Notes: generated by a model from the letters alone, not told the origin. A stretch of DNA of 33,963 nucleotides from Balneolaceae bacterium (GCA_007123715.1 SKKO01000260.1:1-33963), one strand, 5' to 3'. Numbered from the stretch's first letter, positions 1 through 9,968 are shown. Made by a program: numbers and translations.

Positions 1-2093
1 AAGCCCTTGATATTGCTCGGAAAGAGGATCTGACTACAGATATTGCAACCATTCTTTTATCACTTGGCGTTTACAAAAGAAATGTTGAAGATGATCCTGA
101 GATTGCGCTGGTTAATTTTTATGAAGCACTTAATCAAGCAGTTCATTATTCAAATTATCAGCAAATTTTCAACTCCTATTTCGAAATTGCACGAACTCAT
201 GTACTTTTAGAGAATTTTGAAACTGCTGAGAACTATATTGAGAAATTAATTGATTATAGCCAATCACGATTAGATCATCGGGGATATATTTTAGCAAATA
301 TTTTTCATGCCAATTCATTCATAAAGTCTGGAAAAAGGGAAGATGCATTTAACATTTTGTCACAATTTACAGCTGAAGACTATCAACAGGTTGTTTTCAA
401 TTTCAGGGTAATGGCGCATAATATCTCAATGCAGATTGGGATAGAAAATGGCAATTATATAGAAATAGCTGAAAAAAGCTCAGACATGATATCGGACATC
501 ATTGATTGGCTAACAGATAGCAGCAACCAGGAAACCGGCCATATGCAAATGGATGATGAATTTTCAGAAGCTTTACGTTTGCATTTGAATATCCTGTACA
601 GGTCAGGCAAGCCAGATGAGGCTTTATATTCTCTAGGTAAATTGAAAAACATTTCCAGGTCCGGTGTTTATAACAATCCTCTTTTGAAGTCACAAATCTT
701 ATCGGATCAAGAGTTGATACTTGACTATGAACTTGGCAAGATGATTCAGCAACTTCGTAGCCAATACATCAATACGGCCGGTGATCAGAAAATTTCTGTT
801 AGCAATCAGCTGATCGCAGCCGTTGCAGAAAGAAACAATTTATTAAACCGGGCTTTACCCGGTTACCGGGAAAACTCGTATCAAAACACACTTCAAAGCT
901 TGCAACGACAACTGGGATCTGACAAGATGGTCTTTTACGTCTCGGTTTTTGAAGGTCAGGTTTTCAGGTTTATCATTACCCGAAATAATCTGGATATGAA
1001 AATCTATCCACAGGATAACCGATACCTGGATGTGGTCAAAAGAGCTACAACTTCATTAGGTAACGGCAACACGAACCTTAAGAATTTATATGAAGTTTAC
1101 ACCACTTTTTTTGAAGGGGAAATTCCAAAATCGATCAACCATATTTATTTTATCCCTGACGGCCAATTTTATATGCTTCCCCTCGAAATATTACCTGTAT
1201 CAGCGCCGGAATCGGATTACAGTTATGATTCAACAACCTATTTTATTGAAAAATATAGTGTGAGTTATGCCAATTCACTTTCTGAAATCGTAAACGGCCA
1301 TTCTAATATAAATCATGACTTTTCATATGATATTGCGGGTTTTGGAATCAGTGACTTCACTGCCGCCGGGCATCCTGATTTAACTAACCTGCCATTTGGC
1401 CCTTATGAAATTGCAAGGAGTACCGAAAATATGAATCGTTTTTCGAAAAAGAGAATCTTCCTTGATAGTGAGAGTACGAAAGAAAATTTCAGGGAAATTG
1501 CCGGTAAGTCCAGAATATTACACATTGCCACACACAGCAAAGTGAATGAAACTAACCCACTGTTTTCAGCGCTTTATATGCATAACGGACATTCCAATAA
1601 TCACAATACTGAATTGACATCCGATGAAAATACCGGCATTTTGTATGCATATGAACTCTTTGACATGAAATTAAATGCGGATTTAATTTTCTTAAGCTCA
1701 TGTGAATCGGGCTCGGGCAGTTATTTACAGGGTACCGGAATCCTGGGTTTTTCCAGGGCTTTTTCTTACGCAGGGGCACAAAGCCTTGCTATAAATTTGT
1801 GGCCAATCCGTGATCAAACGGCTGCCAATATCGCTATTCATTTTTATAAGGAATTGAACTCGGGTAAGAACAAGGCTGAAGCACTTAGATCAGCTCAAAT
1901 CTCTTATCTAAAAAACAATCACAGCGATCCTTACCTGTGGGGGGCATTTGTATTATACGGCAACATTGATCCTATTATTTCAGAAAACGATGCCCATAAG
2001 TATGCGACTATCTTCTTGCTTGTACTGTTACTCGCAGGTGTTATATTGGCAGGAGTTTATTTTAAAAAAAGCTCTTTCAGAACTGTTAATTAA
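1..2093 (+). CDS. TPR-CHAT domain protein (caspase-like peptidase fold) with C-terminal transmembrane segment; 5' end outside window
   Basis: The frame is open from position 3 (ALDIARKEDLTTDIATILLSLGVYKRN...), so the listed TTG start at 357 is an artefact of the window edge. TPR-like helical N-terminal part. CHAT hallmarks HIATHS and LSSCESGSGSYLQGTGILGFSRAFSYAGAQSLAINLWPIRD (candidate His/Cys dyad). Terminal hydrophobic helix YATIFLLVLLLAGVILAGVYF. Confidence 0.88.
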   Translation, partial: ALDIARKEDLTTDIATILLSLGVYKRNVEDDPEIALVNFYEALNQAVHYSNYQQIFNSYFEIARTHVLLENFETAENYIEKLIDYSQSRLDHRGYILANIFHANSFIKSGKREDAFNILSQFTAEDYQQVVFNFRVMAHNISMQIGIENGNYIEIAEKSSDMISDIIDWLTDSSNQETGHMQMDDEFSEALRLHLNILYRSGKPDEALYSLGKLKNISRSGVYNNPLLKSQILSDQELILDYELGKMIQQLRSQYINTAGDQKISVSNQLIAAVAERNNLLNRALPGYRENSYQNTLQSLQRQLGSDKMVFYVSVFEGQVFRFIITRNNLDMKIYPQDNRYLDVVKRATTSLGNGNTNLKNLYEVYTTFFEGEIPKSINHIYFIPDGQFYMLPLEILPVSAPESDYSYDSTTYFIEKYSVSYANSLSEIVNGHSNINHDFSYDIAGFGISDFTAAGHPDLTNLPFGPYEIARSTENMNRFSKKRIFLDSESTKENFREIAGKSRILHIATHSKVNETNPLFSALYMHNGHSNNHNTELTSDENTGILYAYELFDMKLNADLIFLSSCESGSGSYLQGTGILGFSRAFSYAGAQSLAINLWPIRDQTAANIAIHFYKELNSGKNKAEALRSAQISYLKNNHSDPYLWGAFVLYGNIDPIISENDAHKYATIFLLVLLLAGVILAGVYFKKSSFRTVN

Positions 2094-2283
2094 ATCGGGA
2101 TCGAAAATGTTTCATTGAGCTTAAACTTAATACTCGTATTGTTCTGACAACATCTGTCTAACCTGTCTGCCTGCCCAATTATTCCCGATTTTATCATTTG
2201 CTATCGGGGGCTCTCTATATGATATGTATTACTGTTTTGGCAGGTAACTATTATGACAAAGAAGGAATGATGTAAAACACGGG

Positions 2284-3045
2284 CTACAGTTTTTCAAGAG
2301 CTATTACGGCGACTCTGCTGAAAGCCCCGTCAATCTCAATTACTTTTTTGATGTTTTCACGGGCATCATTTTCCATACCAAGTTGCAATTGAGCATTGGC
2401 AATGTACCAATATGATTTTTCCAACGTAAGTTTCCCAGGATCCATTTTCAAAACGCTTTCGAACGATTCAATGGCTTCACTGTAATTGCCTGCATTATAA
2501 TAAACAGACCCTTTAACCATGTAAATATCCATGATCTCGCCCGGGTTTAGTGCTTCAGTACTAATTGAGTTAAGAAGGTCAAGAGCGAGGTTTGCATCAC
2601 CAGCCGATGAATACGAAACTGCCGAATTAAGGACCTTTTCGAAATCGTTTGTTTCACCTGCAGATCTCTCAATCTCAAATTCAATCATAGCAATCGGGCT
2701 GAATTCTGACTGGATGACCTGATCACCAAATATATTAAAAAGAATTCCCATGCTAACCAGGAGTACGGCTGCAGCAGCAAGGTAATGTTTTATGTAACCA
2801 CTAAATATTCTATTTGAACCAAAAGGCAGTATCCGGGTTTTGATATTATGATCGAATTGTTTATCAAGAGTTGCGAATTCACCATCATGCCCCATTTTCT
2901 TGAGCGTTGCAAGCGTTTGCATATATTCAAGGTCAACAGGATTCGCAATTAAATGTGCCCATAAGCTGTCAGATTCATCCTCAGAAAGTTTCCCTTCAAC
3001 AAAATCATGTATCAGGTTTACGATATATTCATCATTATTTTTCAT
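2284..3045 (-). CDS. Membrane protein: anti-sigma-factor-like N-terminus, one TM helix, C-terminal TPR repeats
   Basis: 253 aa; N-terminus IVNLIHDFVEGKLSEDESDSLWAHLIANP, TM segment YLAAAAVLLVSMGILFNIF, then TPR-like AGDANLALDLLNSI...AGNYSEAIESFESVLKMDPGK. Start overlaps the stop of the upstream response regulator (TAATG). Confidence 0.75.
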   Translation of the reverse strand: MKNNDEYIVNLIHDFVEGKLSEDESDSLWAHLIANPVDLEYMQTLATLKKMGHDGEFATLDKQFDHNIKTRILPFGSNRIFSGYIKHYLAAAAVLLVSMGILFNIFGDQVIQSEFSPIAMIEFEIERSAGETNDFEKVLNSAVSYSSAGDANLALDLLNSISTEALNPGEIMDIYMVKGSVYYNAGNYSEAIESFESVLKMDPGKLTLEKSYWYIANAQLQLGMENDARENIKKVIEIDGAFSRVAVIALEKL

Positions 3046-3701
3046 TATACGAATCTCCTGCTCATGTTATGTTCGAGGTGTTTATGGATTTGGTTGAGTG
3101 TACCCAGCAGGAACGACTTGTCAAACGGTTTTTGAATATACGCGTTAATCCTTGACGAAATACATTGTTTTCTAACCTGGCTGTATTCATTGGTGCTCAA
3201 TGCGATAATCGGAATCGAATGGTATTTATGCTCTTCCCTGATCTTACTGCTTGTTTCAAATCCGTCTATTCCTGCCCCAAGATTAATATCCAACAAAATT
3301 AAATCATAGTCATTTTTTCTAAGCACTTTTAATGCTCTTTCGCCGGTTTCAACACTTTCCACTTCAAATTCATTCTTTAGGAAAATGGATACAAGCAACC
3401 TGATTTGAGCGCTGTCGTCAACGTGAAGAAGTTTTGGCTTTTTTCTTAAGTTATTCGCTTCACCATTTCTATTGTGAACAAGTGACAACTTACTTCTTAT
3501 TTTGGATTTTATACCATTTGATGCGGCAAGCTCATCAGGATTCAGATATAATTCATAAGACGAAGGCACATCAAAAGAATGGGCTGCTGAACCATTCAGG
3601 TAATTAAAAGTAAATGCCTTAGGAAATAATACGCATGTCTTCATTACATCATATTTTTTTTTGCAGTTATCGCGACTGTATATAGGATGCATGAAAACCA
3701 T
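3045..3701 (-). CDS. Response regulator, single receiver domain with about 85-aa N-terminal extension
   Basis: LLHVDDSAQIRLLVSIFL, LILLDINLGAGIDGFE (phosphoacceptor Asp), IIALSTNE, AYIQKPFD: all conserved receiver positions present; no output domain after it. Start uncertain (internal Met at 3644). Confidence 0.85.
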   Translation of the reverse strand: MVFMHPIYSRDNCKKKYDVMKTCVLFPKAFTFNYLNGSAAHSFDVPSSYELYLNPDELAASNGIKSKIRSKLSLVHNRNGEANNLRKKPKLLHVDDSAQIRLLVSIFLKNEFEVESVETGERALKVLRKNDYDLILLDINLGAGIDGFETSSKIREEHKYHSIPIIALSTNEYSQVRKQCISSRINAYIQKPFDKSFLLGTLNQIHKHLEHNMSRRFV

Positions 3702-4054
3702 ATTTGTTACATTTTTTTTCGAATTTTTTTTTTGCGCCGAATAAATAAATTAAGTCCTTTTATGATGAATATGTGTAAGAGAGGTCAAGGCTATTGGACA
3801 CTTGTCTAATGCCAGCGATGATATGACGGGGAAGTTATCCCATGCGATTTTACTTTTGACATGTCACATGGCAAATAATGCGGCATGTCTGTTGTGTAGT
3901 ATCCCGCATTTGAATTTCTGTACACACATAAATCGGCACAGAGTCTGATTACTATCTTTTAAATAATCTGTCAATTTCTTTTGTCTATTGGTTAAATTTT
4001 AATTGCAGGTTAAATTATATAAGACCAGCTGATATTTAAATCTGTTAAAAGTTT

Positions 4055-4543
4055 ATGTCTGAACTGAAAAAAGCCGCCCTTACATTTTTATCCAATCAAA
4101 AGATTGCTATTGTTGGTGTTTCTTCAAAAGGTGATACCGCTGCAAATTTTATTTACAAGAAACTCAGGGACAGTGGCTACATGGTATTTCCTGTTAATCC
4201 GAATACTGATATTGTGGAGGGAGATGAATGTTTTAAAAACCTCTCATCCATTCCTGTAGCTATTGATGGTGTAATTATCGGCACACATCCTGATGTTACA
4301 CCACAGGTGATAAGAGAATGTGCTGAAAATAAGATCAGACAGGTATGGATTCATCGTTCAATCGGTCAGGGGAGTTATCATCCGGCTGCCATTGAACTTG
4401 CCAAGGAATTGAACATTGCCTTGATTCCGGGTGGCTGCCCCTTAATGTTTAATGAACCTGTTGATCTTGGCCATAAATGTCTGAGATGGTTTCTGATGCG
4501 CAGTAAAAAAGAAAAAACACCCATCGGATTTAATTCTTCATAA
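4055..4543 (+). CDS. CoA-binding domain protein (CoA_binding_2 / YccU-like)
   Basis: 162 aa; IAIVGVSSKGDTAANFIYKKLRDSGYMVFPVNPN, VDGVIIGTHPDVTPQVIRECAENKIRQVWIH, typical Rossmann CoA-binding pattern. Confidence 0.85.
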   Translation: MSELKKAALTFLSNQKIAIVGVSSKGDTAANFIYKKLRDSGYMVFPVNPNTDIVEGDECFKNLSSIPVAIDGVIIGTHPDVTPQVIRECAENKIRQVWIHRSIGQGSYHPAAIELAKELNIALIPGGCPLMFNEPVDLGHKCLRWFLMRSKKEKTPIGFNSS

Positions 4544-4665
4544 GTATACCACCCATAAAAACAGTTTTACAAAGCCTTCCATAATTTTAAAGAGAAAAAG
4601 CCCGGAACGATCGTAGCCATTCCTGAATTATACCTCATTATTCAAACTATGCAGCAAATTTACTG

Positions 4666-5622
4666 ATGCGAAGAAATATTATCCTGTTTTTAGTACCGGC
4701 TGGCACTGTGTTAATGGGGTGGGCTCTATATATGGCTTCCAATAATTTATGGGGACTCTTTTCAGAAAACTGGTTCATGACGGCGACCATGGCCTTCGGT
4801 TCCTTTATTGCCGGGGCTAGTTCTGAGGGTGGCGGTGCCATCGCCTACCCTGCCATGACCCTTCTTTTCAAAATTGAACCAGATGTTGCCAGAAATTTCA
4901 GTTTTGCCATTCAAAGTGTAGGGATGTCGTTTGCCGCTATATGGATCTTTATTTCCGGGATAAAAATTGAAAAAAACTATCTTCTTCTTGCCGGTACAGG
5001 CGGTTTTATCGGTATCATTTTGGGTTCCTTCTATATTGTACCCCTCATTAAACCCGACTATGCCAAAATGATGTTCGTTTCCTTCTGGCTGAGTTTTGGT
5101 ATCGCACTGGCTGTTGTAAATTTTATCAATCAAAGAAAAAGTATCAATCAGCTTCCCAATCTCTCTTTATTCCAAAAAACCGAGCTTTTTATGGTTGGAA
5201 TACTTGGCGGTTTTTTCAGTTCGGTGCTTGGAAACGGACTCGATATATGCACATTTTCTTATGTGGTGATGAAATATGGCCTTTCAGAAAAAATTGCCAC
5301 CCCTACTTCGGTTATTCTTATGGCATCGAATGCCATTGTCGGATTTATCATACATCTTTTTATTCTGGACACATTCCAAACCGATGCCTATCATTACTGG
5401 CTGGTTTGTATTCCCGTTGTGATTTTTGGTGCACCGCTTGGAGCCTACACCATTACCCTTATAGGCCGGAAAACCATTGCCAGTATCCTTATTGTGATTA
5501 TTGTCGCACAATTTATTACAGCGATGTTTGTCATAAAGCCCGCAATTGAACTGATTCTCTTTTCGACTCTCATATTTGTGACAGGAATATTTATCTTTTT
5601 CGTAATCACCAAAAAGAAATAA
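4666..5622 (+). CDS. TSUP (TauE/SafE) family membrane permease
   Basis: 318 aa, polytopic; FGSFIAGASSEGGGAIAYPAMTLLF and GILGGFFSSVLGNGLDICTF repeat motifs. Confidence 0.8.
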   Translation: MRRNIILFLVPAGTVLMGWALYMASNNLWGLFSENWFMTATMAFGSFIAGASSEGGGAIAYPAMTLLFKIEPDVARNFSFAIQSVGMSFAAIWIFISGIKIEKNYLLLAGTGGFIGIILGSFYIVPLIKPDYAKMMFVSFWLSFGIALAVVNFINQRKSINQLPNLSLFQKTELFMVGILGGFFSSVLGNGLDICTFSYVVMKYGLSEKIATPTSVILMASNAIVGFIIHLFILDTFQTDAYHYWLVCIPVVIFGAPLGAYTITLIGRKTIASILIVIIVAQFITAMFVIKPAIELILFSTLIFVTGIFIFFVITKKK

Positions 5623-5752
5623 CCATCTATTGTTGTGTCATCGATGGAATTGACGGTTAAGTCATCCCCTTAGGGAACTGCAAAATATTCCGTAAGTTGC
5701 GAGAAACAAGATACAGACTTGCGGTTGTTGGTACTCCACCCTTGCATACAGA

Positions 5753-5769
5753 TTCCTGCCGAACAGGAA
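5753..5769. repeat. Short hairpin TTCCTG-CCGAA-CAGGAA between convergent permease genes
   Basis: Perfect 6-bp inverted repeat with 5-nt loop; no obvious U-tract, so terminator role not supported. Confidence 0.4.
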
Positions 5770-5848
5770 CCCCAACAGGATTTTTCGCGTACTTTGCCAG
5801 GCCCTTGAATACGTATCCCGCATCCTCTTCTATCCGGGAATCATTGGA

Positions 5849-6661
5849 TCAGGAATTAAATAATTGCAGAATCATCAGCGTGGCAATTGCAAGAATTAAC
5901 ACACCAAATCCAATCTGGACAACTATTTGAGAAACCATGTGGCCGATTCTCACACCTGCAAACCCTCCTGCGAAAGCCCCGATTACAAGAGGAAAGCCGG
6001 AACCAAAATCCACATAACCCAGAGTATATGGCGTTATTCCTTCCGGCTCACCAGCCAGCAGTGCAAACTGAATCCATCCGGAAAATGAGATCAGTACAAT
6101 AGCCATTGATGAGATGCTTACTGCTTTTTTCAGGCTTAATTTATAAGCGAGATTCATTATAGGAACCAGAACGATACCACCACCCACTCCCGCCAGGGCA
6201 GCGACAAACCCCCCCACACTTCCGGCTCCGGCAGCCTTGGGGATACTGATGGTGGTTTTTGTAACAAGAAGCGTCAGATCTCCCTGGCTCCGCCGGAAAA
6301 ACAGAATTGCAACAAACACCAGAAGAATCGAAAATATCACAACAAATACATCTTCGGTATAAAACGATGAGGTTACAATCTGTTTGCCTGCAAATACCCC
6401 GATCGTACCAAACAACCCTACGATTACACCTTGCCTCCAATAAAAATTCTTCTCGGTACGCTGCTGAATGGAACTGCTGATGGATGCGGTAAAAGTGCAA
6501 AAAAGTGAAGTGGCAATAGCCCATGTTGCCGGGTTTTCAAGTCCAACTGACGAAAACAGGATAAACAGAATTGGAGTAAACAGTATACCGCCACCTACCC
6601 CAAACAATCCTGCAACGATCCCGGCTGTCAACCCGCAAAGTATCAGAATGATAAAAAGCAT
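5849..6661 (-). CDS. TSUP (TauE/SafE) family membrane permease
   Basis: 270 aa; two TSUP repeats AGIVAGLFGVGGGILFTPILF and VAALAGVGGGIVLVPIMN; start overlaps PhzF stop (TGATG). Confidence 0.85.
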   Translation of the reverse strand: MLFIILILCGLTAGIVAGLFGVGGGILFTPILFILFSSVGLENPATWAIATSLFCTFTASISSSIQQRTEKNFYWRQGVIVGLFGTIGVFAGKQIVTSSFYTEDVFVVIFSILLVFVAILFFRRSQGDLTLLVTKTTISIPKAAGAGSVGGFVAALAGVGGGIVLVPIMNLAYKLSLKKAVSISSMAIVLISFSGWIQFALLAGEPEGITPYTLGYVDFGSGFPLVIGAFAGGFAGVRIGHMVSQIVVQIGFGVLILAIATLMILQLFNS

Positions 6662-7443
6662 CAGATGTAAATTTCACCCGTCAGATATGTCACGGCCTGT
6701 CCACCAATTTCAACCCGCTCACCCTTATGAATGCATTCAATATAACCACCCCTTTTTGAAAGCTGTCGGGCAGTCAGATATTTTTTACCCAGACGTTTCG
6801 CCCAAAAAGGGATCAGAAGTGTATGGGCAGAACCGGTTACCGGATCTTCAGGTATACCAACCGATGGTGCAAAAAAACGGCTGACAAAATCGATACCGGA
6901 TTCAGAAGATAGGGCGGTAAGAATCACACCTCTCACGCCCAGCCCCAACAGGAGTGTTAGATCCGGTTTTATTGCCAGAAGGGTATTCTCTTCATTTACC
7001 AGCACAAGGATGTCAGTGTGAATTCCTGTATACACAGGGATCGTACCAATCGCTTCCGGCAGCAGTTTCGGTACTGGTACAGGCTCAGGCGGCCTGGATG
7101 GGAAATTCATCCAGTAGAAATCTCCCCTTCTCTCAACGGTTAGAATCCCGCTTTTGGATTGAAAGGCAATTTCAGGGCCGAAATAACCAAGATGATTGAA
7201 TAAAACATGAGCTGCTGCGAGTGTGGCATGTCCGCACAGATCCACTTCAGTTTCAGGAGTAAACCAACGAATTTCAAAAGATCCATCCACATTTTTTTTG
7301 AAAAATGCCGTTTCTGATAGATTATTTTCTGCGGCAATTTGTTGCATCGCTATTGGGGACAGCCAATTTTCCAGCGGTACAACAGCGGCCGGATTGCCTT
7401 TAAAAACCGTATCGGTGAATGCATCAACCTGGTAAACCTTCAT
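6661..7443 (-). CDS. PhzF family isomerase/epimerase
   Basis: 260 aa; VDAFTDTVFKGNPAAVV, NNLSETAF, RWFTPETEVDLCGHATLAAAHVLF, SRFFAPSVGIPEDPVTGSAHT - diagnostic PhzF motifs. Confidence 0.95.
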   Translation of the reverse strand: MKVYQVDAFTDTVFKGNPAAVVPLENWLSPIAMQQIAAENNLSETAFFKKNVDGSFEIRWFTPETEVDLCGHATLAAAHVLFNHLGYFGPEIAFQSKSGILTVERRGDFYWMNFPSRPPEPVPVPKLLPEAIGTIPVYTGIHTDILVLVNEENTLLAIKPDLTLLLGLGVRGVILTALSSESGIDFVSRFFAPSVGIPEDPVTGSAHTLLIPFWAKRLGKKYLTARQLSKRGGYIECIHKGERVEIGGQAVTYLTGEIYI

Positions 7444-7541
7444 TTTTATGTGAATGTAATGATTCCTGATGAGGGTATGAACGGTTTTTTTTGTATGCCT
7501 CGCTAAACCGGTGTCATTTTCCCGTAAAGTTCACGAAATTC

Positions 7542-9956
7542 ATGTCAATGAGCAATAAACTAAACATATATCCCCCTGTAGCAATTCAGAAAATCGGTTA
7601 TGATGCCATTTTGCAGGCTACACTAAGAAAATGTTATACACCATACGGACGGGAATACCTGGAACGGTTATGGGCTTCAGCCGATAAAAAAATTGTAGAA
7701 GAACGGCTGGCTTGTACTTACGAGTGGAAAAAACTATTGGAAAGCGGTACATCTCATCCTTTATCGGCTGCCGAGGATATCAGAGAAGATATTAAACAAA
7801 GCAGGATTTTGGGCAGTGCTTTGCCGTTGGAGAGTTTTGTGATGATATTGCAGAATGCATGGCTGGCTCGTATCATCAAACAATTTTTTTCTAAACAGGA
7901 CGGCATTTATCCTCATTTAGAACAAATCGCAAATTATCTCGAAAACCTTAAACCTCTTGAAGAAGCAATACATAAAGTTGTAACAGATAGGGGTGAAATG
8001 CGTGATAATGCAAGCAGTGAATTAAAACTTATCCGCAGTAAAATAAACAGGGAAAAGAACAGGCTGCGGGATACCATTCAGCGTGTTATGAAAAGAGTAA
8101 TGCAGCAAGGTATGGCTTCAGACGAAGGCGCTACCATACGCAGCGGACGTATGGTAATACCTGTACAGGTGGAATTCAAACGCAAGATTGAAGGCTTTAT
8201 TCATGACGTATCCTCAAGCGGGCAAACCGTTTATATTGAGCCTGTTGAAGCACTGCAGATCAATAATGAAATACGGCAGCTCGAATCCGAAGAAAAACGC
8301 GAAATTGACCGAATTATCCGTGAATTAACTTCCGTTGTGCGTAAATACGCTGACGCTTTATCCATGAATACTGAACAGATTGCATTACTGGATGCTATTC
8401 ATTGCCGTGTGCAGATCGGGCTGGATTTCGAAGGCAGCGTTCCAGTGGTGTCACAGGACATGACACTCCGTCTGATTCATGCACGTAACCCTAACCTGCT
8501 TCTGAAAAATAAGAAAGTAAAGGAAACAGAACCGGTAATACCCTTAAACCTGCATCTTGACAAAGATGAACTCGGACTTATCATTACAGGCCCGAATGCA
8601 GGTGGCAAATCTGTAGCCATGAAAACAGCTGGTTTACTGAGTTGTATGCTGCAATGCGGATATCCAATACCTGTACAGCCTGATTCGGAACTTCCAATCA
8701 TTAATGGAATTTTTGTGGACGTAGGTGATGACCAATCCATAGAGAATGATTTGAGTACTTTTTCATCACGGCTGCTGTGGATGCGCAACACCCTATCGAA
8801 ACTGTTGCCGGGCTCACTGGTATTAATTGATGAGGCGGGTGCCGGAACCGATCCGGAAGAGGGAGGAGCACTTTTTCAGGCATTTGTTGAGGAGGTAATC
8901 AGCCGTAACAGCCGTGTGATTGTGACTACCCATCATGGTTCATTGAAGGTGTTTGCGCATAATCATCCAAATGTGGTAAACGGAGCAATGGAATTTAACC
9001 AGGATAACCTTGCCCCCACCTATCATTTCAAAAAAGGAATTCCTGGCAGCAGCTATGCATTCGAAATTGCTGACCGGATGAATCTGCCGGCAACCCTGAT
9101 GCAAACCGCAAGGACTTTATTGGGCGAAAAAAAGGACAGCATGGGTGACCTTCTCATAACCCTCGAGAAAAAAGTACAGGAATCAGATCTTCTTATTGCC
9201 GATTATCGCAAACGCCTTGCTGAGACTGAAAAACGTGAAAGAAACATTGCTGAACAAACATCCAATATTGAGAACAAACGAAAAAATATTCTTGAAAAAG
9301 CTTATCGCGATGCTGAAGATATACTGAAATCAGCCAACCGCAGAATAGAAGAAGCCGTTGAAAAAGTAGTAACGGAAGGCCGTGAGGACAAAGAAAAAAT
9401 TCGTGAGGCCAGAAATAGTATTAATGAAGCCAAATCAGAAATTCGATCCGGAAAAAAAGAATTCGACATTGAACAAGAAGAAGAAATTGTACGAAGCAAA
9501 GACATACCACATGTTGGTGATTACGTTGTAATTGGCGATGGAAACAGTATCGGAGAACTTGCTGAAATTTCCGGCAATAACGCCACCGTTTTAATGAATG
9601 GAATGCGTATCAAGTCCAAACTGAATAAACTGGTAAAAACGAACCGGCCAAAGAAAAAAGAAAAGATGTACGTCACCCGCAGCTACACAACGACGGGGGA
9701 CCTCGATTTGTCGGTAAAACCGAGATTAGACCTCCGGGGAATGCGTGGAGAGGATGCCATCAATGAACTTACCGTATACCTTGATAAAGCTGTTGCCCGC
9801 GGCCTCAAAACGGCCGAAATTATTCACGGTAAAGGCGAAGGTATTCTTCTGAAACTTGTACACGAGTACCTTGATAACAGAAAAGAAATAGAATCCTTCG
9901 ACATTGCTCCCTGGGAGAGTGGCGGAACTGGCTGTACTGTGGTAAACTTTAAGTAA
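7542..9956 (+). CDS. mutS2: Endonuclease MutS2 (MutS-like ATPase with C-terminal Smr domain)
   Basis: Walker A ITGPNAGGKSVAMKT, Walker B SLVLIDEAGAGTDPEEGGAL, VIVTTHHGSLK, C-terminal LDLRGMRGEDA...IIHGKGEGIL Smr domain. ORF track begins at TTG 7491; ATG at 7542 (MSMSNKLNIYPP) is more plausible. Confidence 0.95.
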   Translation: MSMSNKLNIYPPVAIQKIGYDAILQATLRKCYTPYGREYLERLWASADKKIVEERLACTYEWKKLLESGTSHPLSAAEDIREDIKQSRILGSALPLESFVMILQNAWLARIIKQFFSKQDGIYPHLEQIANYLENLKPLEEAIHKVVTDRGEMRDNASSELKLIRSKINREKNRLRDTIQRVMKRVMQQGMASDEGATIRSGRMVIPVQVEFKRKIEGFIHDVSSSGQTVYIEPVEALQINNEIRQLESEEKREIDRIIRELTSVVRKYADALSMNTEQIALLDAIHCRVQIGLDFEGSVPVVSQDMTLRLIHARNPNLLLKNKKVKETEPVIPLNLHLDKDELGLIITGPNAGGKSVAMKTAGLLSCMLQCGYPIPVQPDSELPIINGIFVDVGDDQSIENDLSTFSSRLLWMRNTLSKLLPGSLVLIDEAGAGTDPEEGGALFQAFVEEVISRNSRVIVTTHHGSLKVFAHNHPNVVNGAMEFNQDNLAPTYHFKKGIPGSSYAFEIADRMNLPATLMQTARTLLGEKKDSMGDLLITLEKKVQESDLLIADYRKRLAETEKRERNIAEQTSNIENKRKNILEKAYRDAEDILKSANRRIEEAVEKVVTEGREDKEKIREARNSINEAKSEIRSGKKEFDIEQEEEIVRSKDIPHVGDYVVIGDGNSIGELAEISGNNATVLMNGMRIKSKLNKLVKTNRPKKKEKMYVTRSYTTTGDLDLSVKPRLDLRGMRGEDAINELTVYLDKAVARGLKTAEIIHGKGEGILLKLVHEYLDNRKEIESFDIAPWESGGTGCTVVNFK

Positions 9957-9968
9957 GTAAATGATTTA

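Noticed and set aside
357-359. TTG as start of the CHAT gene
   Set aside because: The frame is open to the window edge with TPR-like sequence, so the true start lies upstream.
2092-2191. Inverted repeat AAATCGGGA ... TCCCGATTT between convergent genes as a terminator
   Set aside because: Arms are only 9 bp with an 82-nt separation and no U-tract; could be chance.
3857-3866. TGACATGTCA palindrome upstream of the CoA-binding gene
   Set aside because: Only 10 bp, single copy in the region, no partner site or matching regulator identified.
4762-5133. Antisense 123-aa ORF opposite the first TSUP gene
   Set aside because: Low-plausibility composition, fully antisense to a well-supported membrane protein gene.
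5697-5930. 77-aa ORF overlapping the second TSUP gene end
   Set aside because: No family resemblance; half is antisense to the permease gene and the rest resembles repeat DNA.
6141-6524. 127-aa ORF in another frame of the second TSUP gene
   Set aside because: Cys/Arg-rich out-of-frame translation with no recognisable domain.
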